Source of the DNA: Paucibacter sp963740455
GTDB taxonomy: Bacteria; Pseudomonadota; Gammaproteobacteria; Burkholderiales; Burkholderiaceae_C
Assembly (NCBI GenBank): GCA_963740455.1
Contig: CAVUEF010000011.1
Location: 62,001 to 126,000, forward strand
Reading direction: 5' to 3'
Length of the DNA stretch: 64,000 bases
Under the pieces are notes generated by a model that saw only the letters and a program-made list of their open reading frames with translations, searched no databases and was not told the DNA's origin. This document shows, in pieces, positions 43,424 to 52,640 of this stretch; within the stretch, counting starts at the first letter, position 1, and each line of letters begins with the position of its first letter. Position numbers and translations under genes: made by a program.

Positions 43424-44851
43424 TCAGTTGAAGCGGACGTACTCGAAGTCCACCGGCTGCTTGTTGATGCCACTCGCGGGCGGTGCGATCCAGTTGGCAA
43501 ACTTGCCGGTCTCGATGATGCGGCCCATCAACGAGGCGACGAAGGCGCGGTCGGTTTCGCTGGCGAGCCACTGGTCGACGCTCGTTTGCCATTCGGCTTC
43601 GCTGAGCACCTGGCCCGACGGGCTCACGCGCAGGTCCTTGAAGCTGCCGATGTGGCGGTTGAACGCCTTGTGCGGCAGCGTCAAACGAAATGCCAGGCCG
43701 GCCTTTTCGATGACCTTGTTCCAGCGGCCCACGCCGCCGGCCGAGTCGCGGATGTAGTCGTCGCGCAGCACTTCGTTGAGCGCGTTGAGCATCGGCACTT
43801 CCTTCTCGACCAGCGTGCCGCCTTGCACGTCGAGAATCTTGTAGGCATCACGTTTGAGCAAGTGATCGTCATTGCGCTTGGTCTCTTCATAGCGGCCCTT
43901 CAGGCCTGAGCTGTAGAAGATCGCCGCGTTGCTCGATTGATCGGCGCCGAACAGATCGATGGTGACGCTGAAATGAAAGTTGAGATAGCGCTGCAGCGTC
44001 GGCAGGTCGATGACGCCCAGGTGCCGCAGCTGGGCCGGATCTTCGATGCCGGTTTCCTTCATCACCTGGCAAGTGCGCTGGATGACGCGCGACACACCGC
44101 TCTCGCCGACGAACATATGGTGCGCCTCTTCGGTCAACATGAACTTGGTCGTTCGCGCCAGCGGATCGAAGCCGCTTTCAGCCAGTGCCGCGAGCTGGAA
44201 CTTGCCGTCGCGATCGGTGAAATAGGTGAACATGAAGAAGGCCAGCCAGTCGGGCGTCTCTTCGTTGAAGGCCGCCAGGATGCGCGGATTGTCGGCGTCG
44301 CCCGAGCGGCGCTCCAGCAGCGCCTGCGCCTCTTCGCGACCGTCGCGGCCGAAATGCTTTTGCAGCAGATAGACCATCGCCCACAGGTGGCGCCCCTCTT
44401 CGACATTCACCTGGAACAGATTGCGCAAGTCGTACTGGCTCGGCGCGGTGTTACCCAGGTGGCGCTGCTGCTCGACCGACGCCGGCTCGGTGTCGCCTTG
44501 CGTGACGATGATGCGGCGCAGGTTCGCGCGGTGCTCTCCCGGCACCTCTTGCCAGGCGGCCTCGCCCTTGTGCGCGCCGAAGTTGATCTTGCGCTGCGCA
44601 TCGGGCGCGGCCAGAAAAATGCCCCAACGGTAGTCGGGCATCTTGACGTGGTCGAACTGCGCCCAGCCGTCGGGCGTGGCCGAGATGGCGGTGCGCAGAT
44701 AGATGTCGAAACCATGCGAACCGCTGGGTCCCATGTCCTGCCACCAATCGAGATAGCTCGGCTGCCACTGCTCGAGTGCGCGTTGCAAGGTGCGATCATC
44801 TGACAGGTTGACGTTGTTGGGAATCTTGTCGCTGTAGTTGATGGTGCTCAT
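43424..44851 (-). CDS. boxB: benzoyl-CoA 2,3-epoxidase oxygenase subunit BoxB
   Basis: A 475-residue class I di-iron oxygenase that makes the 2,3-epoxide of benzoyl-CoA using O2 and electrons from BoxA. Di-iron ligand motifs are VEEGRHLWAMVYLL (about residue 150) and LTEEAHHMFVGESGV (about 240). The frame is intact, unlike boxA and boxC. ATG 44851 begins MSTINYSDKIPNN, the usual N-terminus; the open frame reaches 54 codons upstream only through repeat sequence. A 495-base gap full of repeats separates it from boxC. Confidence 0.95.
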   Translation of the reverse strand: MSTINYSDKIPNNVNLSDDRTLQRALEQWQPSYLDWWQDMGPSGSHGFDIYLRTAISATPDGWAQFDHVKMPDYRWGIFLAAPDAQRKINFGAHKGEAAWQEVPGEHRANLRRIIVTQGDTEPASVEQQRHLGNTAPSQYDLRNLFQVNVEEGRHLWAMVYLLQKHFGRDGREEAQALLERRSGDADNPRILAAFNEETPDWLAFFMFTYFTDRDGKFQLAALAESGFDPLARTTKFMLTEEAHHMFVGESGVSRVIQRTCQVMKETGIEDPAQLRHLGVIDLPTLQRYLNFHFSVTIDLFGADQSSNAAIFYSSGLKGRYEETKRNDDHLLKRDAYKILDVQGGTLVEKEVPMLNALNEVLRDDYIRDSAGGVGRWNKVIEKAGLAFRLTLPHKAFNRHIGSFKDLRVSPSGQVLSEAEWQTSVDQWLASETDRAFVASLMGRIIETGKFANWIAPPASGINKQPVDFEYVRFN

Positions 44852-44862
44852 GTGAATTCCTG

Positions 44863-44958
44863 TAGTCAGTTGAGATTGGTGCTGCTGCGCAGGTCCATCC
44901 CCAAGTCGCTTAGTCAGTTGAGGACGGAGCTGCTGCGCAGGTCCATCCCCAAGTCTCC
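44863..44958 (-). repeat. two 48-bp hairpin repeat units upstream of boxB
   Basis: Units at 44863-44910 and 44911-44958 begin TAGTCAGTTGAG and share TGCTGCGCAGGTCCATCCCC. They are relatives of the array at 11241-11397 read on the other strand: AGTCAGTTG, GCTGCGC and CCAAG match while the stem differs. On the boxB-coding strand the second unit forms an 11-base stem TTGGGGATGGA/TCCGTCCTCAA with two G-U pairs. Confidence 0.85.
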
Positions 44959-45303
44959 TAGTGATCTTTTCATAAATCACGACACTCTTCTGCCGAGGCC
45001 ACCTTTCAGTCAACTGGTTCCTGGTGCGCGCACGATGCCAAGAAGGCTGGGCAAGTAACTGCGCTCGTGTCCCCCGCCCTACGGGCTCCTCCTTTACCTC
45101 ACTACGTCACTTACCCAGTCTTCTTGGCGCAGCGGTATCGGTATTGCGGCGCGCATACCGACCGCTTTGCCAAGCAGGAGGATGGGGTGCTCTGCGCAGC
45201 GAAATAAAGGGGGAGCCCGCAGGGCGGAGGACATTCGCGCAGCAGAGTGCCGCAGCCTCCTGCCCACCAACAACCTTGTCATGAATTTTGGAATTCTCAA
45301 TAG
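44958..45303. repeat. 346-bp structured repeat element, copy 1
   Basis: This fills most of the 495-base gap between boxC and boxB. The other copy, at 58309-58654 in opposite orientation, has the same length; I count nine substitutions and no gaps. Three stem-loops are visible: 45037-45059 with 45106-45128 (23-base arms), 45132-45144 with 45155-45165, and 45174-45197 with 45237-45263. The loops of the first and third are reverse complements (45073-45096 and 45205-45228), so the element is a large palindrome. It interrupts the 48-bp repeat array, with TAG on both sides. Confidence 0.9.
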
Positions 45304-45348
45304 TCAGTTGAGGACGGAGCTGCTGCGCAGGTCCATCCCCAAGTCATT
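45301..45348 (-). repeat. third 48-bp hairpin repeat unit, split from its array
   Basis: TAGTCAGTTGAGGACGGAGC at 45301 opens a unit matching the one at 44911-44958 almost base for base until its last three positions. Removing the 346-bp element would place it directly after the other two. Its far end overlaps the boxC stop. Confidence 0.85.
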
Positions 45349-47004
45349 AGATTCGTGCTCTGTCGAACTGCGGCTTGGTGCCGCTGCCGTAGACCTTCAA
45401 TGCGCCGCCGTCACCCACCGCATTGGGTCGGATGAAGATCCAGTTCTGCCATGCGCTGAGGCGGCCGAAGATGCGCGTCTCCATCGTCTCCTTGCCGGTG
45501 AAGCGCAGATTGGCTTCCATGCCGGTCAGCGCGTCGGGCGACATGCTGGCGCGTTCTTCGATGGCGATGCGGACTTCATCCATCCAGTCGATGTCGTCGG
45601 GCGCGGCTGTCACCAGTCCCAGCACCATGGCCTGGTCGGCATCGAGCGTCTGGCCGATGCTGGCCTGCACCGCGGCCATCTCGCTGCATCGCTGTAGAAG
45701 CGTCGCTGCAATCGCGTTTCGTGGCTGACCATCGGGTAGGCGCCGAAATTCAGCGTCGACAAGGCGATGCGAGGTGCGCCCGCGTCGTCCGGCAGGGCCT
45801 GCATATAGATGCGGTCGGCGGCCAGCGCGATCTCGAGCAGCGTGCCGGCGAAGCACGAGCCGCGTTCTATCAATGCGAACAGCGAACGCGAACTCACGTC
45901 GAGCCGCGCCAGCGTGCGGCGCAGCAAGCCGCTGGTCTCGCGCACCAACCAGTGCGATGCATGCTCGGCGAGAAGCGCGTCCATCGCCAGCACCGCGTCG
46001 ACCGAACCTTCGGTCTTCAGCAGCCAGGTGCCGATGTCGGTCTCGTTGGTGCGCAAGTGAAGAATCGCATCTTCGAGTTCACGCGCCATCTGCAAGGGAT
46101 ACCAGTTCGATCCTGCGGCTTCAATCGCGGCGACATCGCCGGGCTGCGCACCATCCGGGGCACGCACGCTGAGCGTGGCATGGCGACCGGCACGGTCTAT
46201 CGATACCGACACATGGCCGTATTGCACGCCGTCCGCGCTCGCCGTCTTGTTCAGTGCCGTGAGCGCCACGCCCTTCGCGTCGGCTGGCCGGTCGCTTAAG
46301 CCGGCCAGCTCCAGCGCGCGCTCGCGCACGCGTTTCTCAAAGCCCTGTGTCTTGACGACCTCGTCAACGAGCTTCCAGTCTTTCGCCTTCTTGCCGCGAA
46401 TGCCTTCGCTGGTGGTGCAGAAGATGTCGGCATGATCGTGCCGCACATGGCGCTTGTCGGTCAGCCGGGTCAGGCCGCCGGTGCCTGGCAAGACGCCGAG
46501 CAAGGGCACTTCGGGCAGGCTGACCGAAGACGATCTGTCGTCGACCAGGATGATCTCGTCGCACGCCGCCGCCAGCTCGTAGCCGCCGCCTGCGCAGGCG
46601 CCGTTCACCGCGGCCAGAAACTTCAGGCCCGAGTGGCGGCTCGAGTCTTCGAGACTGTTGCGGGTCTCATTCGTGAACTTGCAGAAATTGACCTTCCAAG
46701 CATGGCTGCTCTTGCCGAGCATGAAGATATTGGCGCCCGAGCAGAACACCCGCTCCAGGCCGCTGGTGATGATGACGCTGCGCACCTCCGGGTGCTCGAA
46801 GCGTATGCGTTGCACCGCGTCGTTCAGCTCGATGTCGACGCCCAAGTCGTAGCTGTTGAGCTTGAGCTTGTAGCCTTCGCGCAGGCCGCCGTCCTCGGCC
46901 ACCGCCAGCGTCAGCGTGGCCAGCGGCCCTTCGAACTTGAGGCGCCAATGCTTGTAGCGTTCGGGCCGCGTCTGGAAGTCGATGCTTGCTGCTGGTGTAC
47001 TCAT
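45347..47004 (-). CDS. boxC: 2,3-epoxybenzoyl-CoA dihydrolase BoxC, frameshifted as read near 45682
   Basis: A crotonase-fold enzyme of about 552 residues that hydrolyses and opens the epoxide ring to 3,4-dehydroadipyl-CoA semialdehyde and formate. The N-terminal crotonase domain has FCSGANIFMLG and NGACAGGGYELAAACDEI (about residues 95-160). The C-terminal domain ends in LSPDALTGMEANLRF, METRIFGRLSAWQNW and PNAVG. The frame breaks between RRFYSDAA and EMAAVQASIGQ; one missing G (GCG-GAG read as GCGAG, about 45682) explains it. boxC is first of boxCBA and has a probable BoxR operator 62 bases before its start. Confidence 0.9.
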
Positions 47005-47066
47005 GCGTGTTCCTCGATGTCCTGTGCGGCGTACCCGCAGCTGACGCTGGGTGCTGTGCGCGGAGC

Positions 47067-47080
47067 TGCACTATAGTGCA
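47067..47080. promoter_or_regulatory. probable BoxR operator upstream of boxC
   Basis: TGCACTATAGTGCA is a perfect 14-base palindrome 62 bases before the boxC start. Its centre supplies a TATAGT -10-like hexamer on the minus strand. TGCA repeats are the reported recognition feature of the BzdR/BoxR regulators. A weaker relative, sharing CTATAGTG, lies in the boxR-ligase gap at 48080-48087. Confidence 0.7.
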
Positions 47081-47122
47081 TTGAATGACCTTGATGTGCC
47101 GAGCTTCCGAATGCCCCGCCAT

Positions 47123-48031
47123 TCAGTCGCGTCGGGAGAGTAGCGCATGCACGGTCTGGTGCAGGCCTTGGGCGGCCGCTTCCATGCTGATCGCGCTGGT
47201 GTCGAACACCGCATCGGCCTTTGAGTAGAACGGCGTGCGGCTGTCCAGGATGTGGCGCAGATCGTTCATCGCCTCGAGCCTGCCGGCGCCGCCTTTGCTG
47301 CCTGCCATCGGGCGTGTGTCGCCCTGGGCGAGCACGCGGTTCATATGCTCTTCGGGCGAGGCGCGCAGCCAGACGGTATAGCAATGCGCGAGCAGCAGAT
47401 TGAAGGTGGCGGGGTCCGAGACAATGCCGCCCGGCGTGGCGATGATGGCGCGCGGAAAGCGCTGAATCGCTTCTTCGAGAGCACGTTTTTCATAGCGCTG
47501 ATAGGCGACCGGGCCGTAGAGCGAATGGATTTCTGGCATGGTGCAGCCGGCGATCATCTCGATGCTGCGGCTCAGCTCGACGAAGGGCAGGCCTTCGCGT
47601 TTGGCCAGGGCCCGTCCGAGCGTGCTCTTGCCCGCGCCGCGCAGGCCGATCAGCGCGATGCGCTGGCTGCGCGACGCCGCATGGGTGGGTGCACCGAACA
47701 TCGCTGTCAGCGCGCCGCGCGCCTGCATCAGCTCGGCCTCGCTGCGCCCGCGCAGCATTTCGCGGATCATCAGCCACTCCGGCGATTCGGCCGTGTCGTC
47801 GCCTACCAGATCGGCGAGCGAGCAGCTCAGGGCCTGGGCCAGCGGGCGCAGGATCTGCACCGACGCATTGCCCACGCCCATCTCGATATTGGCCAGATGC
47901 CGCTCCGATACCCGAGCCGCCTGCGCCAGCCCCTTGCGTGTGAGTCCACGGCGCGCGCGCAAAGCCCGCGTGCGCTCGCCCAATCCCGACAGGAAAGGGT
48001 CTTTGGCTTGGGTCGACGTCTTAGGGTCCAA
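47123..48031 (-). CDS. boxR: BoxR, benzoyl-CoA-responsive regulator (HTH plus shikimate-kinase-like domain)
   Basis: A 302-residue repressor of the BzdR family. The XRE-type helix-turn-helix is at about residues 18-75 (GLTRKGLAQAARVSERHLAN). A linker leads to a shikimate kinase-like effector domain with a Walker-type GLRGAGKSTLGRALAK (about 129-144) and IATPGGIVSDPATFN. In known members this domain binds benzoyl-CoA, releasing repression. The start seems to be TTG 48031 (after GAAGATGG); no in-frame ATG fits. It lies between boxC and the divergent ligase, so it can control both directions. Confidence 0.92.
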   Translation of the reverse strand: MDPKTSTQAKDPFLSGLGERTRALRARRGLTRKGLAQAARVSERHLANIEMGVGNASVQILRPLAQALSCSLADLVGDDTAESPEWLMIREMLRGRSEAELMQARGALTAMFGAPTHAASRSQRIALIGLRGAGKSTLGRALAKREGLPFVELSRSIEMIAGCTMPEIHSLYGPVAYQRYEKRALEEAIQRFPRAIIATPGGIVSDPATFNLLLAHCYTVWLRASPEEHMNRVLAQGDTRPMAGSKGGAGRLEAMNDLRHILDSRTPFYSKADAVFDTSAISMEAAAQGLHQTVHALLSRRD

Positions 48032-48079
48032 GGGCGGCCATCTTCGGGTTTATGTGGGGGACTGGGCTGGGCATAGTCG

Positions 48080-48087
48080 CTATAGTG
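48080..48087. promoter_or_regulatory. possible second BoxR half-site before the ligase
   Basis: CTATAGTG matches the core of the perfect palindrome at 47067-47080 and lies ten bases before the ligase ATG at 48097. Ten of 14 positions agree with the full operator. TATAGT could also be part of a promoter. Confidence 0.4.
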
Positions 48088-48096
48088 GATGTCGAT

Positions 48097-49682
48097 ATGC
48101 AACATACTACATCAGCACGGCCGCCCAAAGAACCGCTGCCCGACGCGCCCCCGGAGCGTTTCAATGCGGCGGCCTACCTCTTGTCGTTGAACCAGGGGCG
48201 GCTGACAAGCCTGCCTACATCGACGACACGCAAAGCATCGCTTATGCGCAACTCGACGCGCGTGTGCGACGCTGTGCGGCCGGACTGGTCGCGCTGGGGC
48301 TGCGGCGCGAGGAGCGCGTGCTGATGGTGATGCACGACAGCGTCGACTGGCCGGTGGCTTTTCTCGGCGCCCTTTTCGCCGGCCTGGTGCCGGTGCCAGT
48401 GAACACGCTGCTGACGACCGACGACTACCGCTACATGATCGAGCACAGCGCGGCGCGCGCGCTGCTGGTGTCCAAGGCGCTGTGGACCACGCTGCAGAGC
48501 GCGGTGGCGGCGACCGGACGCGATATTCCAGTCATCAGTTCAGGCCAGGGCGATGCACCGCAGGGCACGCAGGCGTTCGCGACGCTGCTCGACGCGCCGC
48601 CCATGGCGCAAGCCGCAGACACCGGCGCCGACGACTTCGGGTTCTGGCTCTATTCGTCGGGTTCCACCGGACGGCCCAAGGGCGCGGTGCACACGCATGC
48701 CAATCTGTATTGGACCGCCGCGCTCTATGCCAAGCCGGGGCTCGGCCTGCGCGCAGACGACGTGTGTTTCTCGGCGGCCAAGCTGTTCTTCGCTTACGGC
48801 CTGGGCAATGCGCTCACCTTCCCGTTGAGCGTGGGTGCGACCACGGTCTTGATGGCCGAGCGGCCCACGCCGGCGGCCGTGTTCAAGCGCTGGAAGGAGC
48901 AGGGCGTGAGCGTGTTCTTCGGCGCGCCGACCGGTTATGCCGGCATGCTCGCCTCGCCCGAGCTACCGGCGCGCGCCGAGGTCAAGCTGCGCCTGTGCTC
49001 GTCGGCAGGTGAGGCCTTGCCGCGTGAGATCGGCGAGCGCTTCACCAAGGCCTTCGGCTGCGAAATCATCGACGGTCTGGGTTCGACCGAAATGCTGCAC
49101 ATCTTCTTGTCGAACCGGCCCGGCGACGTGCACTACGGCAGCTCCGGCAAGGTCGTCAATGGCTACCGGCTGCGGCTTGTCAATGAAGAGGGTCAGGACG
49201 CTGCGCCGGGCGAGATCGGCGAGCTGTTTGTCAGCGGTCCGACCTCGGCGCTGATGTACTGGGGCCAGCGCGACAAATCGCGCGCCACCTTCCAGGGTGA
49301 ATGGACCAAGACCGGCGACAAGTATTCGATCGATGAGCGCGGCTGTTACGTCTACGCCGGACGCAGCGACGACATGCTCAAGGTCAGCGGCGTGTATGTG
49401 TCGCCGTTCGAAGTCGAGTCCACGCTGATGCAGCACCCTGCGGTGCTCGAGTGCGCGGTGATCGGCGTGCAGGACGGCGACGGACTGACCAAGACCAAGG
49501 CCTATGTCGTGTGCCGCCCCGGCGCGTCGGTCAGCGAAGACGAACTCAAGGCCTTCGTCAAGGAGCGCCTGGCGCCCTACAAATACCCGCGCATGATCGA
49601 ATTCATTGCCGAACTGCCCAAGACGGCGACCGGCAAGATCCAGCGCTTTCGTCTGCGCGAAAAGGAACGTGGCATTGGCTGA
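48097..49682 (+). CDS. bclA: benzoate-CoA ligase, frameshifted as read near 48202
   Basis: An ANL-superfamily ligase of about 528 residues that turns benzoate, ATP and CoA into benzoyl-CoA, the entry point to the box pathway. The start MQHTTSARPPKEP and PERFNAAAYLLSLNQGR are in one frame; DKPAYIDDTQSIAYAQL onward is in another, fixed by one missing G (GGGCGGGCT read as GGGCGGCT, about 48202). Motifs are YSSGSTGRPKGAVHTHAN (P-loop), DGLGSTEMLHIF and the C-terminal KTATGKIQRFRLRE with the catalytic Lys. The start (48097) shares the boxR divergent promoter region. Confidence 0.9.
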
Positions 49683-50463
49683 GCCCGAGTTTGCGCAGCT
49701 GACCTGGCGCGCACAAACCCTGCGGCTCGAGTACCAGTGGGTGGGCGACGCGGACTCGCGCCTAGCGCCGCTCGTCTTTCTGCACGAGGGCCTGGGTTCG
49801 CTGGCGATGTGGAAGGATTTTCCGGCGCGCCTGTGCGCTGGCAACGGCCTGCGCGGCATGGTGTTCTCGCGCTACGGCTACGGCCGCTCGACGCCCAAGC
49901 CTTCTCACGAACAATGGTCGCCCGACTTCATGCACGTACAGGCTTTCGAAGTGCTGCCGATGCTGTTCGACGCGCTGCATATCGAGACGCCCTGGCTGTT
50001 CGGCCACAGCGACGGCGGCTCGATTGCCCTGCTTTACGCGTCGCGCTTTGCCGTGTCGGGCGTCATCGCGGTGGCGCCGCACATCTTTGTCGAGGACTGC
50101 TCGATTGCCAGCATTGAAGTGGCGCGTGAGGCCTATGCCGCCACCGATTTGCGCGCGCGCCTGGCGCGTTACCACTTCGACCCCGATTCGGCATTTCTCG
50201 GCTGGAACGATGTGTGGCTGAATCCGGACTTTCGCGACTGGAATATCGAGACCGAGCTCGACACCATTCGCGCCCCGTGCTGGCGGTGCAAGGACTCGAC
50301 GACGAATACGGAACCTTGGCGCAAATACACGGCATCCAGCGCAGCACTGCCGAAAACCCGCTTGCTCATGATGGAAAAATGCGCACACTCACCGCATCGG
50401 GACCAGCCGGACTTCTTGATTCGTGAAGCGGCTCGATTCATCTTCGATCAAACCCATCCCTGA
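49675..50463 (+). CDS. alpha/beta hydrolase of the benzoate cluster, two frame disruptions as read
   Basis: An alpha/beta-fold hydrolase of about 262 residues. The nucleophile elbow is GHSDGGSIALLYAS, the upstream oxyanion part LHEGLGSLAMWKDFP, and the late catalytic His lies in EKCAHSPHRDQPDF. The likely start is TTG 49675, overlapping the ligase by eight bases. The frame is lost near 50279 (RAP, then VLAVQGLDDEYGTLAQIHGIQR in the next frame; one G missing after CCCC) and regained near 50341, so as written about 20 residues are scrambled, including the usual acid residue in GLDDEYG. It may hydrolyse a pathway lactone or CoA ester. Confidence 0.8.
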   Translation: MAEPEFAQLTWRAQTLRLEYQWVGDADSRLAPLVFLHEGLGSLAMWKDFPARLCAGNGLRGMVFSRYGYGRSTPKPSHEQWSPDFMHVQAFEVLPMLFDALHIETPWLFGHSDGGSIALLYASRFAVSGVIAVAPHIFVEDCSIASIEVAREAYAATDLRARLARYHFDPDSAFLGWNDVWLNPDFRDWNIETELDTIRAPCWRCKDSTTNTEPWRKYTASSAALPKTRLLMMEKCAHSPHRDQPDFLIREAARFIFDQTHP

Positions 50464-50476
50464 ACAGGAGACCCGC

Positions 50477-51640
50477 ATGACCATCAAAACCACCATCGCC
50501 TCGGCCGCCGTTCTTTGTATCGCATCGTTTGGCGCGCAGGCGCAGAACCAGGCACCGGTCAGAATCGGCCTGATGCTGCCGTATACCGGCACCTACGCTG
50601 CGCTCGGCAACGCGATCGAAAACGGTTTCAAGCTCTATGTGCAGGAGCACGGCGGCAAGTTGGCCGGGCGGGAGATCGCGTACTTCAAGGTCGACGATGA
50701 GTCCGAGCCTTCAAAGGCCAGCGACAATGTCAACAAGCTGATCAAGCGCGACAAGGTCGATGTGCTGGTCGGCACCGTGCACTCGGGCGTCGCGCTGGCC
50801 ATGGCCAAGGCCGCCAGGGACAGCAACACCTTGCTCATCATCCCGAATGCCGGCGCCGATGCCATCACCGGGCCGATGTGCGCGCCCAATATCGTGCGCA
50901 GCTCGTTCTCGAACTGGCAGCCGGCCTATGCGATGGGCAAAGTGGCCGCCGGAAAAGGCCTGAAGCGGGCCATCACCATCACCTGGAACTACGCCGCCGG
51001 AGCCGAATCGGTGAAGGGCTTTGCCGAGGCGTTCGAGAAAGGCGGCGGCAAGGTCATCAAGGACTTGAACCTGCCGTTTCCAGGCGTCGAGTTCCAGGCG
51101 CTGCTGACGGAGATCGCGGCCCAGAAGCCCGATGTCGTGTACGCCTTCTTCGCCGGCGGCGGCGCGGTCAAGTTCGTCAAGGACTACGCGGCGGCCGGTC
51201 TGAACAAGAGCATTCCTCTTTACGGCGCGGGCTTTCTGACCGATGGCACGCTGGAAGCGCAGGGCGACGCGGCCCAAGGCATGCTGACGACGCTGCACTA
51301 CGCCGACAATCTCGATACGCCGCGCAACAACGCCTTCCGCAAGAGCTATGCGCTGGCCTACAAGGCGAACGCCGATGTCTATGCGGTGCAGGGCTACGAC
51401 GCGGCGCAGATTCTTGCTGCCGGCCTGAATGCGGCGAAGGGCGATCTGAGCAAGCGCGCCGTGATCACGGCGGCGATGCGCAAGACGGTGATCGACAGCC
51501 CGCGCGGCAAGTTCACGATCTCGGCCGCAGGCAACCCGGTGCAGGACATCTATCTGCGCGAGGTGAAAGGCAATTACAACGAAAATCGCGGTATCGCCGT
51601 GAAGGCGCTCACCGACCCGGCACGTGGCTGCAAGCTGTAA
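50477..51640 (+). CDS. ABC transporter substrate-binding protein (Liv/aromatic type)
   Basis: A 387-residue periplasmic binding protein of the leucine-binding (type I fold) family. A signal peptide ends in FGAQAQ (about residue 23), followed by PVRIGLMLPYTGTYAALGNA and LVGTVHSGVALAMAKAA. In box clusters such proteins are taken to bind benzoate or related aromatic acids; position favours that here. ATG 50477 follows ACAGGAG. It heads the five-gene importer set on plus. Confidence 0.9.
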   Translation: MTIKTTIASAAVLCIASFGAQAQNQAPVRIGLMLPYTGTYAALGNAIENGFKLYVQEHGGKLAGREIAYFKVDDESEPSKASDNVNKLIKRDKVDVLVGTVHSGVALAMAKAARDSNTLLIIPNAGADAITGPMCAPNIVRSSFSNWQPAYAMGKVAAGKGLKRAITITWNYAAGAESVKGFAEAFEKGGGKVIKDLNLPFPGVEFQALLTEIAAQKPDVVYAFFAGGGAVKFVKDYAAAGLNKSIPLYGAGFLTDGTLEAQGDAAQGMLTTLHYADNLDTPRNNAFRKSYALAYKANADVYAVQGYDAAQILAAGLNAAKGDLSKRAVITAAMRKTVIDSPRGKFTISAAGNPVQDIYLREVKGNYNENRGIAVKALTDPARGCKL

Positions 51641-51706
51641 AGTCCGGCCTGCCTATCTTCATGGGCGGTGCAAGCCGCCCATTTTCTTGCGCCTTCATTT
51701 CTGCCG

Positions 51707-52579
51707 ATGGATCTCGCCACCTTTCTCGTCCAATGCCTGAACGCCGTTCAATACGGCCTGCTGCTGTTCCTCGTGGCCAGCGGCCTGACGCTGATCTTCG
51801 GCATCATGGGCGTGATCAATCTCGCGCACGGCAGCTTCTACATGCTGGGCGCCTACCTGGCGTTCACGCTGACGCCCTGGTTCGGCGACTGGTTTGTCGC
51901 GCAGTTGCTGGTCGGCGTGCTGCTCAGCGCCTTGTTTGGGTTCATGCTCGAATGGGTCTTCTTCAGCTATCTGTACCAGCGCGAACACCTGCAGCAGGTG
52001 TTGATGACGTATGCGCTGATCCTGGTGTTCGAAGAAGCGCGCAGCATGCTGGTCGGCAATGATGTGCACGGCGTTTCCGTACCCACCTGGCTGGCCGGTG
52101 GTTTCCGGCTGGGCGAGCTGATGTCCTATCCCTGGTACCGCGTGTTCGCCTCGGGCGCCTGTGTCGTCGTGGCAGCGGCGCTGTACTTCGTGGTCAACCA
52201 CACGCGCCTGGGCATGATGATCCGTGCCGGCGCCAGCAACCGCGACATGGCGCGCGGTCTGGGACTCAATATCAAGCTCTTGTACCGCATCGTGTTTGCC
52301 GGCGGCGTGGCCCTGGCCGCCTTGGCCGGCATGATCGCAGCGCCGCTCTCGTCGGTTTATCCGGGCATGGGCGGCAGCGTGCTCATCATCTGTTTCGTGG
52401 TCGTCGTGATTGGCGGCATCGGCTCGATCAGCGGCGCCCTCGTCGCTTCCTTGCTGGTGGGCTTTGTCGACACCTTCGGCAAGGTGTTCTTCGCCGAGTA
52501 CAGCGGCATCGGCGTGTATCTGCTGATGGCCATCATTCTGGTCTGGCGCCCCGAGGGTTTGATGAGGCGGGCGTATTGA
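51707..52579 (+). CDS. branched-chain-type ABC transporter permease (LivH-like)
   Basis: A 290-residue permease with about eight hydrophobic segments and the LivH signature (GLTLIFGIMGVINLAHGSFY, residues about 24-43; VVVIGGIGSISGALVASLLVG late in the protein). The start MDLATFLVQCLNAVQYG (51707) is standard. With the LivM-like gene it forms the membrane channel. An unusual 261-base gap with two large hairpins follows before the LivM gene. Confidence 0.9.
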   Translation: MDLATFLVQCLNAVQYGLLLFLVASGLTLIFGIMGVINLAHGSFYMLGAYLAFTLTPWFGDWFVAQLLVGVLLSALFGFMLEWVFFSYLYQREHLQQVLMTYALILVFEEARSMLVGNDVHGVSVPTWLAGGFRLGELMSYPWYRVFASGACVVVAAALYFVVNHTRLGMMIRAGASNRDMARGLGLNIKLLYRIVFAGGVALAALAGMIAAPLSSVYPGMGGSVLIICFVVVVIGGIGSISGALVASLLVGFVDTFGKVFFAEYSGIGVYLLMAIILVWRPEGLMRRAY

Positions 52580-52640
52580 AATGGAAGATCAATCCAGTTG
52601 GTGTTTGCATGGGGCTTGCGTGCCATCAGATCGGCGCATG

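Noticed and set aside
45094..45300. 68-codon open frame shared by both 346-bp elements
   Set aside because: It runs through palindromic stems, has no ribosome binding site, and the substitutions between copies show no coding bias I can see; openness follows from high GC.
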